From the NCBI RefSeq assembly GCF_029227915.1, contig NC_079878.1, forward strand, positions 31,709,501 to 31,773,500: 64,000 nucleotides of DNA. The letters are read 5' to 3'. Positions 37,455 to 49,075 of the stretch are shown here, one piece after another. Under the pieces are notes generated by a model that saw only the letters and a program-made list of their open reading frames with translations, was not told where the DNA came from and made no database searches. The position numbers and the translations under genes were made by a program. Origin of the DNA: Hydractinia symbiolongicarpus. Lineage: Eukaryota; Cnidaria; Hydrozoa; Anthoathecata; Hydractiniidae. Position 1 is the first letter of the stretch. Each line of letters starts with the position of its first letter.

Positions 37455-39132
37455 AGTATACAAGGAAAGTACCCAGGAAGTAAACTTATTTCCCGAACGA
37501 TTTTTTAAATTTTTTTCTCACCACTAAAACGCATGAGACTTGTAGTTTTCAAAAATGTTTTCATTTTTGATGAGACGCTGAATAAAAGAAGTTTAATCGC
37601 CGGCAAACGAAAACCTGCGATTTCCCGTAAATCCCGTACTCGGCCGGTATAGTCAAAAGTATACAAGGAAAGTACCCAGTGAGTAAACTCATTTCCCTAA
37701 CGAATTTTTAAATTATTTTTTCACCACTAAAACGCATGAGACTTGTAGTTTTCAAAAATGTTTTCATTTTTGATGAGACGCTGAATAAAAGAAGTTTAAT
37801 CGCCGGCAAACGAAAACCTGCGATTTCCCGTAAATCCCGGACTCGGCCCGTATAGTCAAAAGTATACAAAGAGAGTACCCAGGGTGTAAACTCATTTCCC
37901 GAACGATTTTTTAAATTATTTTTTCACCACTAAAACGCATGAGACTTGTAGTTTTTAAAAATGTTTTCATTTTTGATGAGACGCTAAATAAAAGAAGTTT
38001 AATCGCCGGAAAACGAAAACCTGCGATTTCCCGTAAATCCCGGACTCGGCCCGTATAGTCAAAAGTATACAAAGAGAGTACCCAGGGTGTAAACTCATTT
38101 CCCGAACGATTTTTTAAATTATTTTTTCACCACTAAAACGCATGAGACTTGTAGTTTTCAAAAATGTTTTCTTTTTTGATGAGACGCTTAATGAAAGAGG
38201 TTTAATCGCCGGAAAACGAAAACCCGCGATTTCCCGTAAATCCCGGGCTTGGCCCGTATAGTCGAATGTATATAAAGAAAGCACCCTGTGAGTAAACTCA
38301 TTTCCAGAACGATTTTTTAAATTATTTTTTAACCACTAAAACGCATAAGACTTGTAGTTTTTAAAAATGTTTTCATTTTTGATGAGACGCTGAATAAAAA
38401 AAGTTTAATCGCCGTCAAACGAAAACCTGCGATTTCCCGTAAATCCCGGACTCGGCCCGTATAGTCAAAAATATACAAAGAGAGTACCCAAGGTGTAAAC
38501 TCATTTCCCGAACGATTTTTTAAATTATTTTTTCACCACTAAAACGCATGAGACTTGTAGTTTTCAAAAATGTTTTCATTTTTGATGAGACGCTTAATGA
38601 AAGAGGTTTAATCGCCGGAAAACGAAAACCCGCGATTTCCCGTAAATCCCGGGCTTGGCCCGTATAGTCGAATGTATACAAAGAAAGTACCCTGTGAGTA
38701 AACTCATTTCCAGAACGATTTTTTAAATTATTTTTTCACCACTAAAACGCATGAGACTTGTAGTTTTCAAAAATGTTTTCATTTTTGATGAGACGCTTAA
38801 TGAAAGAGGTTTAATCGCCGGAAAACGAAAACCCGCGATTTCCCGTAAATCCCGGGCTTGGCCCGTATAGTCGAATGTATACAAAGAAAGTACCCTGTGA
38901 GTAAACTCATTTCCAGAACGATTTTTTAAATTATTTTTTAACCACTAAAACGCATAAGACTTGTAGTTTTTAAAAATGTTTTCATTTTTGATGAGACGCT
39001 GAATAAAAGAAGTTTAATCGCCGGCAAACGAAAACCCGCGATTTCCCGTAAATCCCGGCTTGGCCCGTATAGTCAAAAGTATACAAAGGAAGTACCCAGG
39101 GTGTAAACTCATTTCCCGAACGATTTTTTAAA
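37455..39132 (-). repeat. Eight-monomer tandem unit, copy 9, with tail
   Basis: Repeats copy 8 at offset 1624 as far as about 38390 (for example TTTTCTTTTTT at about 36548 and 38172). It then has a GAATAAAAAAAG/CGCCGTC unit, a run of two identical CTTAATGAAAGAGG units, and a CGGCTTGGCCC unit leading into the next series. Private changes AAAAATATACAA (about 38467) and CCCAAGGTG (about 38488). Confidence 0.75.
38538..38943 (-). repeat. Identical adjacent monomer pair (recent 203-bp duplication)
   Basis: Two successive units with CTTAATGAAAGAGG, GGAAAACGAAAACCCGCG, AGTCGAATGTATAC and TTTCCAGAACG read the same by eye over about 200 bp. This subtype is normally followed by an ACCACTAAAACGCATAAG unit, so the pair is best explained as a single-monomer duplication. 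Confidence 0.8.
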
Positions 39133-40820
39133 TTACTTTTCACCACTAAAACGCATGAGACTTGTAGTTTTTAAAAATGTTTTCATTTTTGATGAGACGC
39201 TGAATAAAAGAAGTTTAATCGCCGGCAAACGAAAACCTGCGATTTCCCGTAAATCCTGGACTCGGCCCGTATAGTCAAAAGTATACAAAGAAAGTACCCA
39301 GGGAGTAAACTCATTTCCCAAACGATTTTTTAAATTATTATTTCACAACATAAACGCATGAGACTTGTAGTTTTTAAAAATGTTTTCATTTTTGATGAGA
39401 CGCTGAATAAAAGAAGGTTAATCGCCGGCAAACGAAAACCCGCGATTTCCCGTAAATCCCGGACTCGGCCCGTATAGTTAAAAGTATACAAGGAAAGTAC
39501 CCAGTGAGTAAACTCATTTCCCGAACGAATTTTTAAATTATTTTTTCACCACTAAAACGTATGAGACTTGTAGTTTTTAAAAATGTTTTCATTTTTGATG
39601 AGACGCTGAATAAAAGAAGTTTAATCGCCGGCAAACAAAAACCTGCGATTTCCCGTAAATCCCGGACTCGGCCCGTATAGTCAATAGTATACAAAGAAAG
39701 TACCCAGGGTGTAAACTCATTTCTCGAACGATTTTTTAAATTATTTTTTCACCACTAAAACGCATGAGACTTGTAGTTTTCAAAAATGTTTTCATTTTTG
39801 ATGAGACGCTGAATAAAAGAAGTTTAATCGCCGGCAAACGAAAACCTGCGATTTCCCGTAAATCCCGTACTCGGCCCGTATAGTCAAAAGTATACAAAAA
39901 AGTACCCAGGGAGTAAACTCATTTCCCAAACGATTTTTTAAATTATTATTTCACCACTAAAGCCCATGAGACTTGTAGTTTTTAAAAATGTTTTCATTTT
40001 TGATGAGACGCTGAATAAAAGAAGTTTAATGGCCGGCAAACGAAAATCCGCAATTTCCCGTAAATCCCGGTCTCGGCCCGTATAGTCAAAAGTATACAAG
40101 GAAAGTACCCAGTGAGTAAACTCATTTCCCTAACGAATTTTTAAATTATTTTTTCACCACTAAAACGCATGAGACTTGTAGTTTTCAAAAATGTTTTCAT
40201 TTTTGATGAGACGCTGAATAAAAGTAGTTTAATCGCCGGCAAATGAAAACCTGCGATTTCCCGTAAATCCCGGACTCGGCCCGTATAGTCAAAAGTATAC
40301 AAAGAAAGTACCCAGGGAGTAAACTCATTTCCCAAACGATTTTTTAAATTATTATTTCACCACTAAAGCCCATGAGACTTGTAGTTTTTAAAAATGTTTT
40401 CATTTTTGATAAGACGCTGAATAAAAGAAGTTTAATCGCCGGCAAACGAAAACCCGCGATTTCCCGTAAATCCCGGACTCGGCCCGTATAGTCAAAAGTA
40501 TACAAGGAAAGTACCCAGTGAGTAAACTCATTTCCCGAACGAATTTTTAAATTATTTTTTCACCACTAAAACGCATGAGACTTGTAGATTTCAGAAATGT
40601 TTTCATTTTTGATGAGACGCTTAATGAAAGTGGTTTAATCGCCGGCAAACGAAAACCCGCGATTTCCCGTAAATCCCGGGCTTGGCCCGTATAGTCAAAT
40701 GTATACAAAGAAAGTACCCTTTGAGAAATCTCATTTCCAAAACGATTTTTTCAATTAACTTTTCACCACTAAAACGCTTGAGACTTGTAGTTTTCAAAAA
40801 TGTTTTCATTTTTGATGAGA
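39133..40820 (-). repeat. Isolated copy of the ~11-monomer series
   Basis: The order matches that at 58817-60600: a TCCTGGACTCGG unit, a CACAACATAAACG unit (39345), an ACGTATGAG unit, an AATAGTATAC unit (about 39684), an ACAAAAAAGTACCC unit, an AATGGCCGGC unit, a GTAGTTTAATCG/CAAATG unit (40141), then the diverged marker at 40682. It lies more than 13 kb from the other copies of this series. Relative to them it keeps GTCAATAG instead of GTAAATAG. Confidence 0.8.
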
Positions 40821-40884
40821 CGCTAAATAAAAGAAGTTTAATCGCCGGCAAACAAAAACCCGCGACTTCCCGTAAATCCCGGAC
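40682..40884 (-). repeat. Diverged marker monomer (isolated 11-mer series copy)
   Basis: Marker set present with the private change GAGAAATCTC (others have GAGAAAACTC) and AACCCGCGACTTCCC. It shows that the marker monomer is shared by the 14-monomer and 11-monomer series. Confidence 0.85.
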
Positions 40885-43800
40885 TCGGCCCGTATAGTCA
40901 AAAGTATACAAAGAAAGTACCCAGGGAGTAAACTCATTTCCCGAACGATTTTTTAAATTATTTTTTCACCACTAAAACGCATGAGACTTGTAGTTTTCAA
41001 AAATGTTTTCATTTTTGGTGAGACGCGGATAAAAGAAGTTTAATCGCCGGAAAACGAAAACCTGCGATTTCCCGTAAATCCCGGACTCGGCCCGTATAGT
41101 CAAAAGTATACAAAGAGAGTACCCAGGGTGTAAACTTATTTCCCGTACGATTTTTTAAATTATTTTTTCACCACTAAAACGCATGAGACTTGTAGTTTTC
41201 AAAAATGTTTTCATTTTTGATGAGACGCTAAATAAAAGAAGTTTAATCGCCGGCAAACGAAAACCTGCGATTTCCCGTAAATCCCGGACTCGGCCCGTAT
41301 AGTCAAAAGTATACAAAGAAAGTGCCCGGGGTGTAAACTCATTTCCCGAACGATTTTTTAAATTATTATTTCACCACTAAAGCCCATGAGACTTGTAGTT
41401 TTTAAAAATGTTTTCATTTTTGATGAGACGCTTAATAAAAGAGGTTTAATCGCCGGCAAACGAAATCCCGCGATTTCCCGTAAATCCCGGGCTTGGCCCG
41501 TATAGTCGAATGTATACAAAGAAAGTACCCAGGAAGTAAACTCATTTCCCGAACGATTTTTTAAATTATTCTTTCACCACTAAAACGCATGAGACTTGTA
41601 GTTTTTAAAAATGTTTTCATTTTTGATAAGACACTGAATAAAAGAAGTTTAATCGCCGGCAAACGAAAACCTGCGATTTCCCGTAAATCCCGTACTCGGC
41701 CCGTATAGTCAAAAGTATACAAAGAAAGTGACCAGGGAGTAAACTCATTTCCCAAACGATTTTTTAAATTATTATTTTACCACTAAAGCCCATGAGACTT
41801 GTAGTTTTTAAAAATGTTTTCATTTTTGATGAGACGCTGAATAAAAGAAGTTTAATCGCCGGCAAACGAAAATCCGCAATTTCCCGTAAATCCCGGTCTC
41901 GGCCCGTATAGTCAAAAGTATACAAGGAAAGTACCCAGTGAGTAAACTCATTTCCCTAACGAATTTTTAAATTATTTTTTCACCGCTAAAACGCATGAGA
42001 CTTGTAGTTTTCAAAAATGTTTTCATTTTTGATAAGACGCTGAATAAAAGAAGTTTAATCGCCGGCAAACGAAAACCTGCGATTTCCCGTAAATCCCGGA
42101 CTCGGCCCGTATAGTCAAAAGTATACAAAGAGAGTACCCAGGGTGTAAACTCATTTCCCGAACGATTTTTTAAATTATTTTTTCACCACTAAAACGCATA
42201 AGACTTGTAATTTTTAAAAATGTTTTCATTTTTGATGAGACGCTGAATAAAAAAAGTTTAATCGCCGGCAAACAAAAATCCGCGATTTCCCGTAAATCCC
42301 GGGCTTGGCCCGTATAGTCAAAAGTATACAAAGAAAGTACCCAGGGAGTAAACTCATTTCCCGAACGATTTTTTAAATTACTTTTTCACCACTAAAACGC
42401 ATGAGACTTGTAGTTTTTAAAAATGTTTTCATTTTTGATGAGACGCTGAATAAAAGAAGTTTAATCGCCGGCAAACGAAAACCTGCGATTTCCCGTAAAT
42501 CCTGGACTCGGCCCGTATAGTCAAAAGTATACAAAAAAAATACCCAGGGAGTAAACTCATTTCCCAAACGATTTTTTAAATTATTATTTCACCACTAAAA
42601 CGCATGAGACTTGTAGTATTCAAGAATGTTTTCATTTTTGATGAGACGCTGAATAAAAGAAGGTTAATCGCCGGCAAATGAAAACCCGCGATTTCCCGTA
42701 AATTCCGGACTCGGCCGGTATAGTTAAAAGTATACAAGGAAAGTACTCAGGAAGTTAACTCATTTCCCGAACGATTTTTTAAATTTTTTTCTCACCACTA
42801 AAACGCATGAGACTTGTAGTTTTCAAAAATGTTTACATTTTTGATGAGACGCTGAATAAAAGAAGTTTAATCGCCGGCAAACGAAAACCTGCGATTTCCC
42901 GTAAATCCCGTACTCGGCCGGTATAGTTGAAAGTATACAAGGAAAGTACCCAGGAAGTAAACTCATTTCCCGAACGATTTTTTATTTTTTTTTTTCACCA
43001 CTAAAACGCATGAGACTTGTAGTTTTCAAAAATGTTTTCATTTTTGATGAGACGCTAAATAAAAGAAGTTTAATCGCCGGCAAACAAAAACCCGCGACTT
43101 CCCGTAAATCCCGGACTCGGCCCGTATAGTCAAAAGTATACAAAGAAAGTACCCAGGGAGTAAACTCATTTCCCTAACGAATTTTTAAATTATTTTTTCA
43201 CCGCTAAAACGCATGAGACTTGTAGTTTTCAAAAATGTTTTCATTTTTGATAAGACGCTGAATAAAAGAAGTTTAATCGCCGGCAAACGAAAACCTGCGA
43301 TTTCCCGTAAATCCCGGACTCGGCCCGTATAGTCAAAAGTATACAAAGAGAGTACCCAGGGTGTAAACTCATTTCCCGAACGATTTTTTAAATTATTTTT
43401 TCACCACTAAAACGCATAAGACTTGTAATTTTTAAAAATGTTTTCATTTTTGATGAGACGCTGAATAAAAAAAGTTTAATCGCCGGCAAACAAAAATCCG
43501 CGATTTCCCGTAAATCCCGGGCTTGGCCCGTATAGTCAAAAGTATACAAAGAAAGTACCCAGGGAGTAAACTCATTTCCCGAACGATTTTTTAAATTACT
43601 TTTTCACCACTAAAACGCATGAGACTTGTAGTTTTTAAAAATGTTTTCATTTTTGATGAGACGCTGAATAAAAGAAGTTTAATCGCCGGCAAACGAAAAC
43701 CTGCGATTTCCCGTAAATCCTGGACTCGGCCCGTATAGTCAAAAGTATACAAAGAAAATACCCAGGGAGTAAACTCATTTCCCAAACGATTTTTTAAATT

Positions 43801-44269
43801 ATTATTTCACCACTAAAACGCATGAGACTTGTAGTATTCAAGAATGTTTTCATTTTTGATGAGACGCTGAATAAAAGAAGGTTAATCGCCGGCAAATGAA
43901 AACCCGCGATTTCCCGTAAATTCCGGACTCGGCCGGTATAGTTAAAAGTATACAAGGAAAGTACTCAGGAAGTTAACTCATTTCCCGAACGATTTTTTAA
44001 ATTTTTTTCTCACCACTAAAACGCATGAGACTTGTAGTTTTCAAAAATGTTTACATTTTTGATGAGACGCTGAATAAAAGAAGTTTAATCGCCGGCAAAC
44101 GAAAACCTGCGATTTCCCGTAAATCCCGTACTCGGCCGGTATAGTTGAAAGTATACAAGGAAAGTACCCAGGAAGTAAACTCATTTCCCGAACGATTTTT
44201 TATTTTTTTTTTCACCACTAAAACGCATGAGACTTGTAGTTTTCAAAAATGTTTTCATTTTTGATGAAA
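40821..44269 (-). repeat. 17-monomer tandem duplication (3450 bp), copy A
   Basis: Markers GACGCTAAAT, GTGAGACGCGGAT (about 41020), GTGCCCGGGGTG (about 41323), GATAAGACACTGAAT (41561-41755) and TCACCGCTAAAACG (41980) recur 3450 bp later. Inside it, about 41960-43175 is repeated as about 43178-44390 at offset 1218 (six monomers). Copy A has TTTTTATTTTTTTTTTTCACC at about 42981. Confidence 0.8.
41960..43177 (-). repeat. Six-monomer nested duplicate, first unit
   Basis: Bounded by TCACCGCTAAAACG at 41980 and 43198. It includes the CATAAGACTTGTAATTT unit, an ACAAAAAAAATACCC unit (about 42530), TCAAGAATG, TACTCAGGAAGTTAAC and GTTTACATTTTTG (about 42830). Confidence 0.8.
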
Positions 44270-44395
44270 CGCTAAATAAAAGAAGTTTAATCGCCGGCAA
44301 ACAAAAACCCGCGACTTCCCGTAAATCCCGGACTCGGCCCGTATAGTCAAAAGTATACAAAGAAAGTACCCAGGGAGTAAACTCATTTCCCGAAC
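43178..44395 (-). repeat. Six-monomer nested duplicate, second unit (offset 1218 bp)
   Basis: The seam near 43160-43175 joins GGGAGTAAACTCATTT to CCCTAACGAATTT, two different subtypes in register. The units match except for a few changes, such as ACAAAGAAAATACCC (43751) against ACAAAAAAAATACCC. Confidence 0.8.
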
Positions 44396-47300
44396 GATTT
44401 TTTAAATTATTTTTTCACCACTAAAACGCATGAGACTTGTAGTTTTCAAAAATGTTTTCATTTTTGATGAGACGCGGAATAAAAGAAGTTTAATCGCCGG
44501 AAAACGAAAACCTGCGATTTCCCGTAAATCCCGGACTCGGCCCGTATAGTCAAAAGTATACAAAGAGAGTACCCAGGGTGTAAACTTATTTCCCGTACGA
44601 TTTTTTAAATTATTTTTTCACCACTAAAACGCATGAGACTTGTAGTTTTCAAAAATGTTTTCTTTTTTGATGAGACGCTAAATAAGAGAAGTTTAATCGC
44701 CGGCAAACGAAAACCTGCGATTTCCCGTAAATCCCGGACTCGGCCCGTATAGTCAAAAGTATACAAAGAAAGTGCCCGGGGTGTAAACTCATTTACCGAA
44801 CGATTTTTTAAATTATTATTTCACCACTAAAGCCCATGAGACTTGTAGTTTTTAAAAATGTTTTCATTTTTGATGAGACGCTTAATAAAAGAGGTTTAAT
44901 CGCCGGCAAACGAAATCGCGCGATTTCCCGTAAATCCCGGGCTTGGCCCGTATAGTCGAATGTATACAAAGAAAGTACCCAGGAAGTAAACTCATTTCCC
45001 GAACGATTTTTTAAATTATTCTTTCACCACTAAAACGCATGAGACTTGTAGTTTTTAAAAATGTTTTCATTTTTGATAAGACACTGAATAAAAGAAGTTT
45101 AATCGCCGGCAAACGAAAACCTGCGATTTCCCGTAAATCCCGTACTCGGCCCGTATAGTCAAAAGTATACAAAGAAAGTGACCAGGGAGTAAACTCATTT
45201 CCCAAACGATTTTTTAAATTATTATTTCACCACTAAAGCCCATCAGACTTGTAGTTTTTAAAAATGTTTTCATTTTTGATGAGACGCTGAATAAAAGAAG
45301 TTTAATCGCCGGCAAACGAAAATCCGCAATTTTCCGTAAATCCCGGTCTCGGCCCGTATAGTCAAAAGTATACAAGGAAAGTACCCAGTGAGTAAACTCA
45401 TTTCCCTAACGAATTTTTAAATTATTTTTTCACCGCTAAAACGCATGAGACTTGTAGTTTTCAAAAATGTTTTCATTTTTGATCAGACGCTGAATAAAAG
45501 AAGTTTAATGGCCGGCAAACGAAAACCTGCGATTTCCCGTAAATCCCGGACTCGGCCCGTATAGTCAAAAGTATACAAAGAGAGTACCCAGGGTGTAAAC
45601 TCATTTCCCGAACGATTTCTTAAATTATTTTTTCACCACTAAAACGCATAAGACTTGTAATTTTTAAAAATGTTTTCATTTTTGATGAGGCGCTGAATAA
45701 AAAAAGTTTAATCGCCGGCAAACAAAAATCCGCGATTTCCCGTAAATCCCGGGCTTGGCCCGTATAGTCAAAAGTATACAAAGAAAGAACCCAGGGAGTA
45801 AACTCATTTCCCGAACGATTTTTTAAATTACTTTTTCACCACTAAAACGCATGAGACTTGTAGTTTTTAAAAATGTTTTCATTTTTGATGAGACGCTGAA
45901 TAAAAGAAGTTTAATCGCCGGCAAACGAAAACCTGCGATTTCCCGTAAATCCTGGACTCGGCCCGTATAGTCAAAAGTATACAAAAAAAATACCCAGGGA
46001 GTAAACTCATTTCCCAAACGATTTTTTAAATTATTATTTCACCACTAAAACGCATGAGACTTGTAGTATTCAAGAATGTTTTCATTTTTGATGAGACGCT
46101 GAATAAAAGCAATTTAATCGCCGGCAAACGAAAACCTGCGATTTCCCGTAGTAAATCCCGGACTCGGCCCGTATAGTCAAAAGTATACAAAGAGAGTACC
46201 CAGGATGTAAACTCATTTCCCGAACGATTTCTTAAATTATTTTTTCACCACTAAAACGCATAAGACTTGTAATTTTTAAAAATGTTTTCATTTTTGATGA
46301 GACGCTGAATAAAAAAAGTTTAATCGCCGGCAAACAAAAATCCGCGATTTCCCGTAAATCCCGGGCTTGGCCCGTATAGTCAAAAGTATACAAAGAAAGA
46401 ACCCAGGGAGTAAACTCATTTCCCGAACGATTTTTTAAATTACTTTTTCACCACTAAAACGCATGAGACTTGTAGTTTTTAAAAATGTTTTCATTTTTGA
46501 TGAGACGCTGAATAAAAGAAGTTTAATCGCCGGCAAACGAAAACCTGCGATTTCCCGTAAATCCTGGACTCGGCCCGTATAGTCAAAAGTATACAAAAAA
46601 AATACCCAGGGAGTAAACTCATTTCCCAAACGATTTTTTAAATTATTATTTCACCACTAAAACGCATGAGACTTGTAGTATTCAAGAATGTTTTCATTTT
46701 TGATGAGACGCTGAATAAAAGCAATTTAATCGCCGGCAAACGAAAACCTGCGATTTCCCGTAGTAAATCCCGGACTCGGTCCGTATAGTCAAAAGTATAC
46801 AAAGAAAGTACCCAGGGAGTAAACTCATTTCCCGAACGATTTTTTAAATTATTTTTCACCACTAAAACGCATGAGACTTGTAGTTTTTAAAAATGTTTTC
46901 ATTTTTGATGAGACGCTGAATAAAAGAAGTTTAATCGCCGGTAAACGAAAACCTGCGATTTCCCGTAAATCCTGAACTCGGACCGTATAGTCAAAAGTAT
47001 ACAAAGAATGTACCCAGGGAGTAAACTCATTTCCCAAACGATTTTTTAAATTATTATTTCACCACTAAAGCCCATGAGACTTGTAGTTTTTAAAAATGTT
47101 TTCATTTTTGATGAGACGCTGAATAAAAGAAGGTTAATCGCCGGCAAACGAAAACCCGCGATTTCCCGTAAATTCCGGACTCGGCCGGTATAGTTAAAAG
47201 TATACAAGGAAAGTACCCAGGAAGTTAACTCATTTCCCAAACGATTTTTTAAATTATTATTTCACCACTAAAGCCCATGAGACTTGTAGTTTTTAAAAAT

Positions 47301-48240
47301 GTTTTCATTTTTGATGAGACGCTGAATAAAAGAAGGTTAATCGCCGGCAAACGAAAACCCGCGATTTCCCGTAAATTCCGGACTCGGCCGGTATAGTTAA
47401 AAGTATACAAGGAAAGTACCCAGGAAGTTAACTCATTTCCCGAACGATTTTTTAAATTTTTTTCTCACCACTAAAACGCATGAGACTTGTAGTTTTCAAA
47501 AATGTTTTTATTTTTGATGAGACGCTGAATAAAAGAAGTTTAATCGCCGGCAAACGAAAACCTGCGATTTCCCGTAAATCCCGTACTCGGCCGGTATAGT
47601 TAAAAGTATACAAGGAAAGTACCCAGGAAGTAAACTCATTTCCCGAACGATTTTTTAAATTTTTTTTTCACCACTAAAACGCATGAGACTTGTAGTTTTC
47701 AAAAATGTTTTCATTTTTGATAAGACGCTGAATAAAAGAAGGTTAATCGCCGGCAAACGAAAACCTGCGATTTCCCGTAAATCCCGTACTCGGCCGGTAT
47801 AGTTAAAAGTATACAAGGAAAGTACCCAGGAAGTAAACTCATTTCCCGAACGATTTTTTAAATTTTTTTTTCACCACTAAAACGCATGAGACTTGTAGTT
47901 TTTAAAAATGTTTTCATTTTTGATGAGACGCTGAATAAAAGAAGTTTTATCGCCGGCAAACGAAAACCTGCGATTTCCCGTAAATCCCGTACTCGGCCCG
48001 TATAGTCAAAAGTATACAAAGAAAGTAACCAGGGAGTAAACTCATTTCCCAAACGATTTTTTAAATTATTATTTCACCACTAAAGCCCATGAGACTTGTA
48101 GTTTTTAAAAATGTTTTCATTTTTGATGAGACGCTGAATAAAAGAAGTTTAATCGCCGGCAAACGAAAACCCGCAATTTCCCGTAAATCCCGGTCTCGGC
48201 CCGTATAGTCAAAAGTATACAAGGAAAGTACCCAGTGAGT
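44270..48240 (-). repeat. 17-monomer duplication copy B and continuation
   Basis: Follows copy A at offset 3450 to about 46090, with private changes CATCAGAC (45243), GATCAGACGC (45481) and GGCGCTGAAT (about 45690). It then takes a different path. A three-monomer stretch is repeated at 612 bp (45823 and 46435) because one unit has the 3-bp insertion CCCGTAGTAAATCC. Next come GGACTCGGTCCG and GAACTCGGACCG units, and an identical pair at 47046-47451. Confidence 0.75.
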
Positions 48241-49075
48241 AAACTCATTTCTCTAACGAATTTTTAAATTATTTTTTCACCAATAAAACGCATGAGACTT
48301 GTAGTTTTCAAAAATGTTTTCATTTTTGATGAGACGCTTAATGAAAGAGGTTTAATCGCCGGAAAACGAAAACCCGCGATTTCCCGTAAATCCCGGGCTT
48401 GGCCCGTATAGTCGAATGTATATAAAGAAAGTACCCTGTGAGTAAACTCATTTCCAGAACGATTTTTTAAATTATTTTTTAACCACTAAAACGCATAAGA
48501 CTTGTAGTTTTCAAAAATGTTTTCATTTTTGATGAGACGCTGAATAAAAGAAGTTTAATCGCCGTCAAACGAAAACCTGCGATTTCCCGTAAATCCCGGA
48601 CTCGGCCCGTATAGTCAAAAGTATACAAAGAGAGTACCCAGGGTGTAAACTCATTTCCCGAACGATTTTTTAAATTATTTTTTCACCACTAAAACGCATG
48701 AGACTTGTAGTTTTCAAAAATGTTTTCATTTTTGATGAGACGCTTAATGAAAGAGGTTTAATCGCCGGAAAACGAAAACCCGCGATTTCCCGTAAATCCC
48801 GGGTTTGGCCCGTATAGTCGAATGTATACAAAGAAAGTACCCTGTGAGTAAACTCATTTCCAGAACGATTTTTTAAATTATTTTTTAACCACTAAAACGC
48901 ATAAGACTTGTAGTTTTTAAAAATGTTTTCATTTTTGATGAGAGGCTGAATAAAAGAAGTTTAATCGCCGGCAAACAAAAACCCGCGATTTCCCGTAAAT
49001 CCCGGGCTTGGCCCGTATAGTCAAAAGTATACAAAGAAAGTACCCAGGGAGTAAACTCATTTCCCGAACGATTTT
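46435..49075 (-). repeat. 13-monomer (2641-bp) duplication, first copy
   Basis: Successive matching units at 46435, 46638, 46849 and 47858 have partners at 49076, 49279, 49490 and 50499, all 2641 bp away. Between about 48240 and 49070 it holds CTTAATGAAAGAGG, CGCCGTC and CATAAG units like those at 51.9-52.6 kb. Confidence 0.75.
47039..47444 (-). repeat. Adjacent monomer duplication (203 bp)
   Basis: Two consecutive units with AAGCCCATGAG, GAAGGTTAATCG, AAATTCCGGACTCGGCCGG and CCCAGGAAGTTAAC read the same by eye. The 2641-bp duplicate downstream has a different arrangement here, so this event followed or postdated that duplication. Confidence 0.7.
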
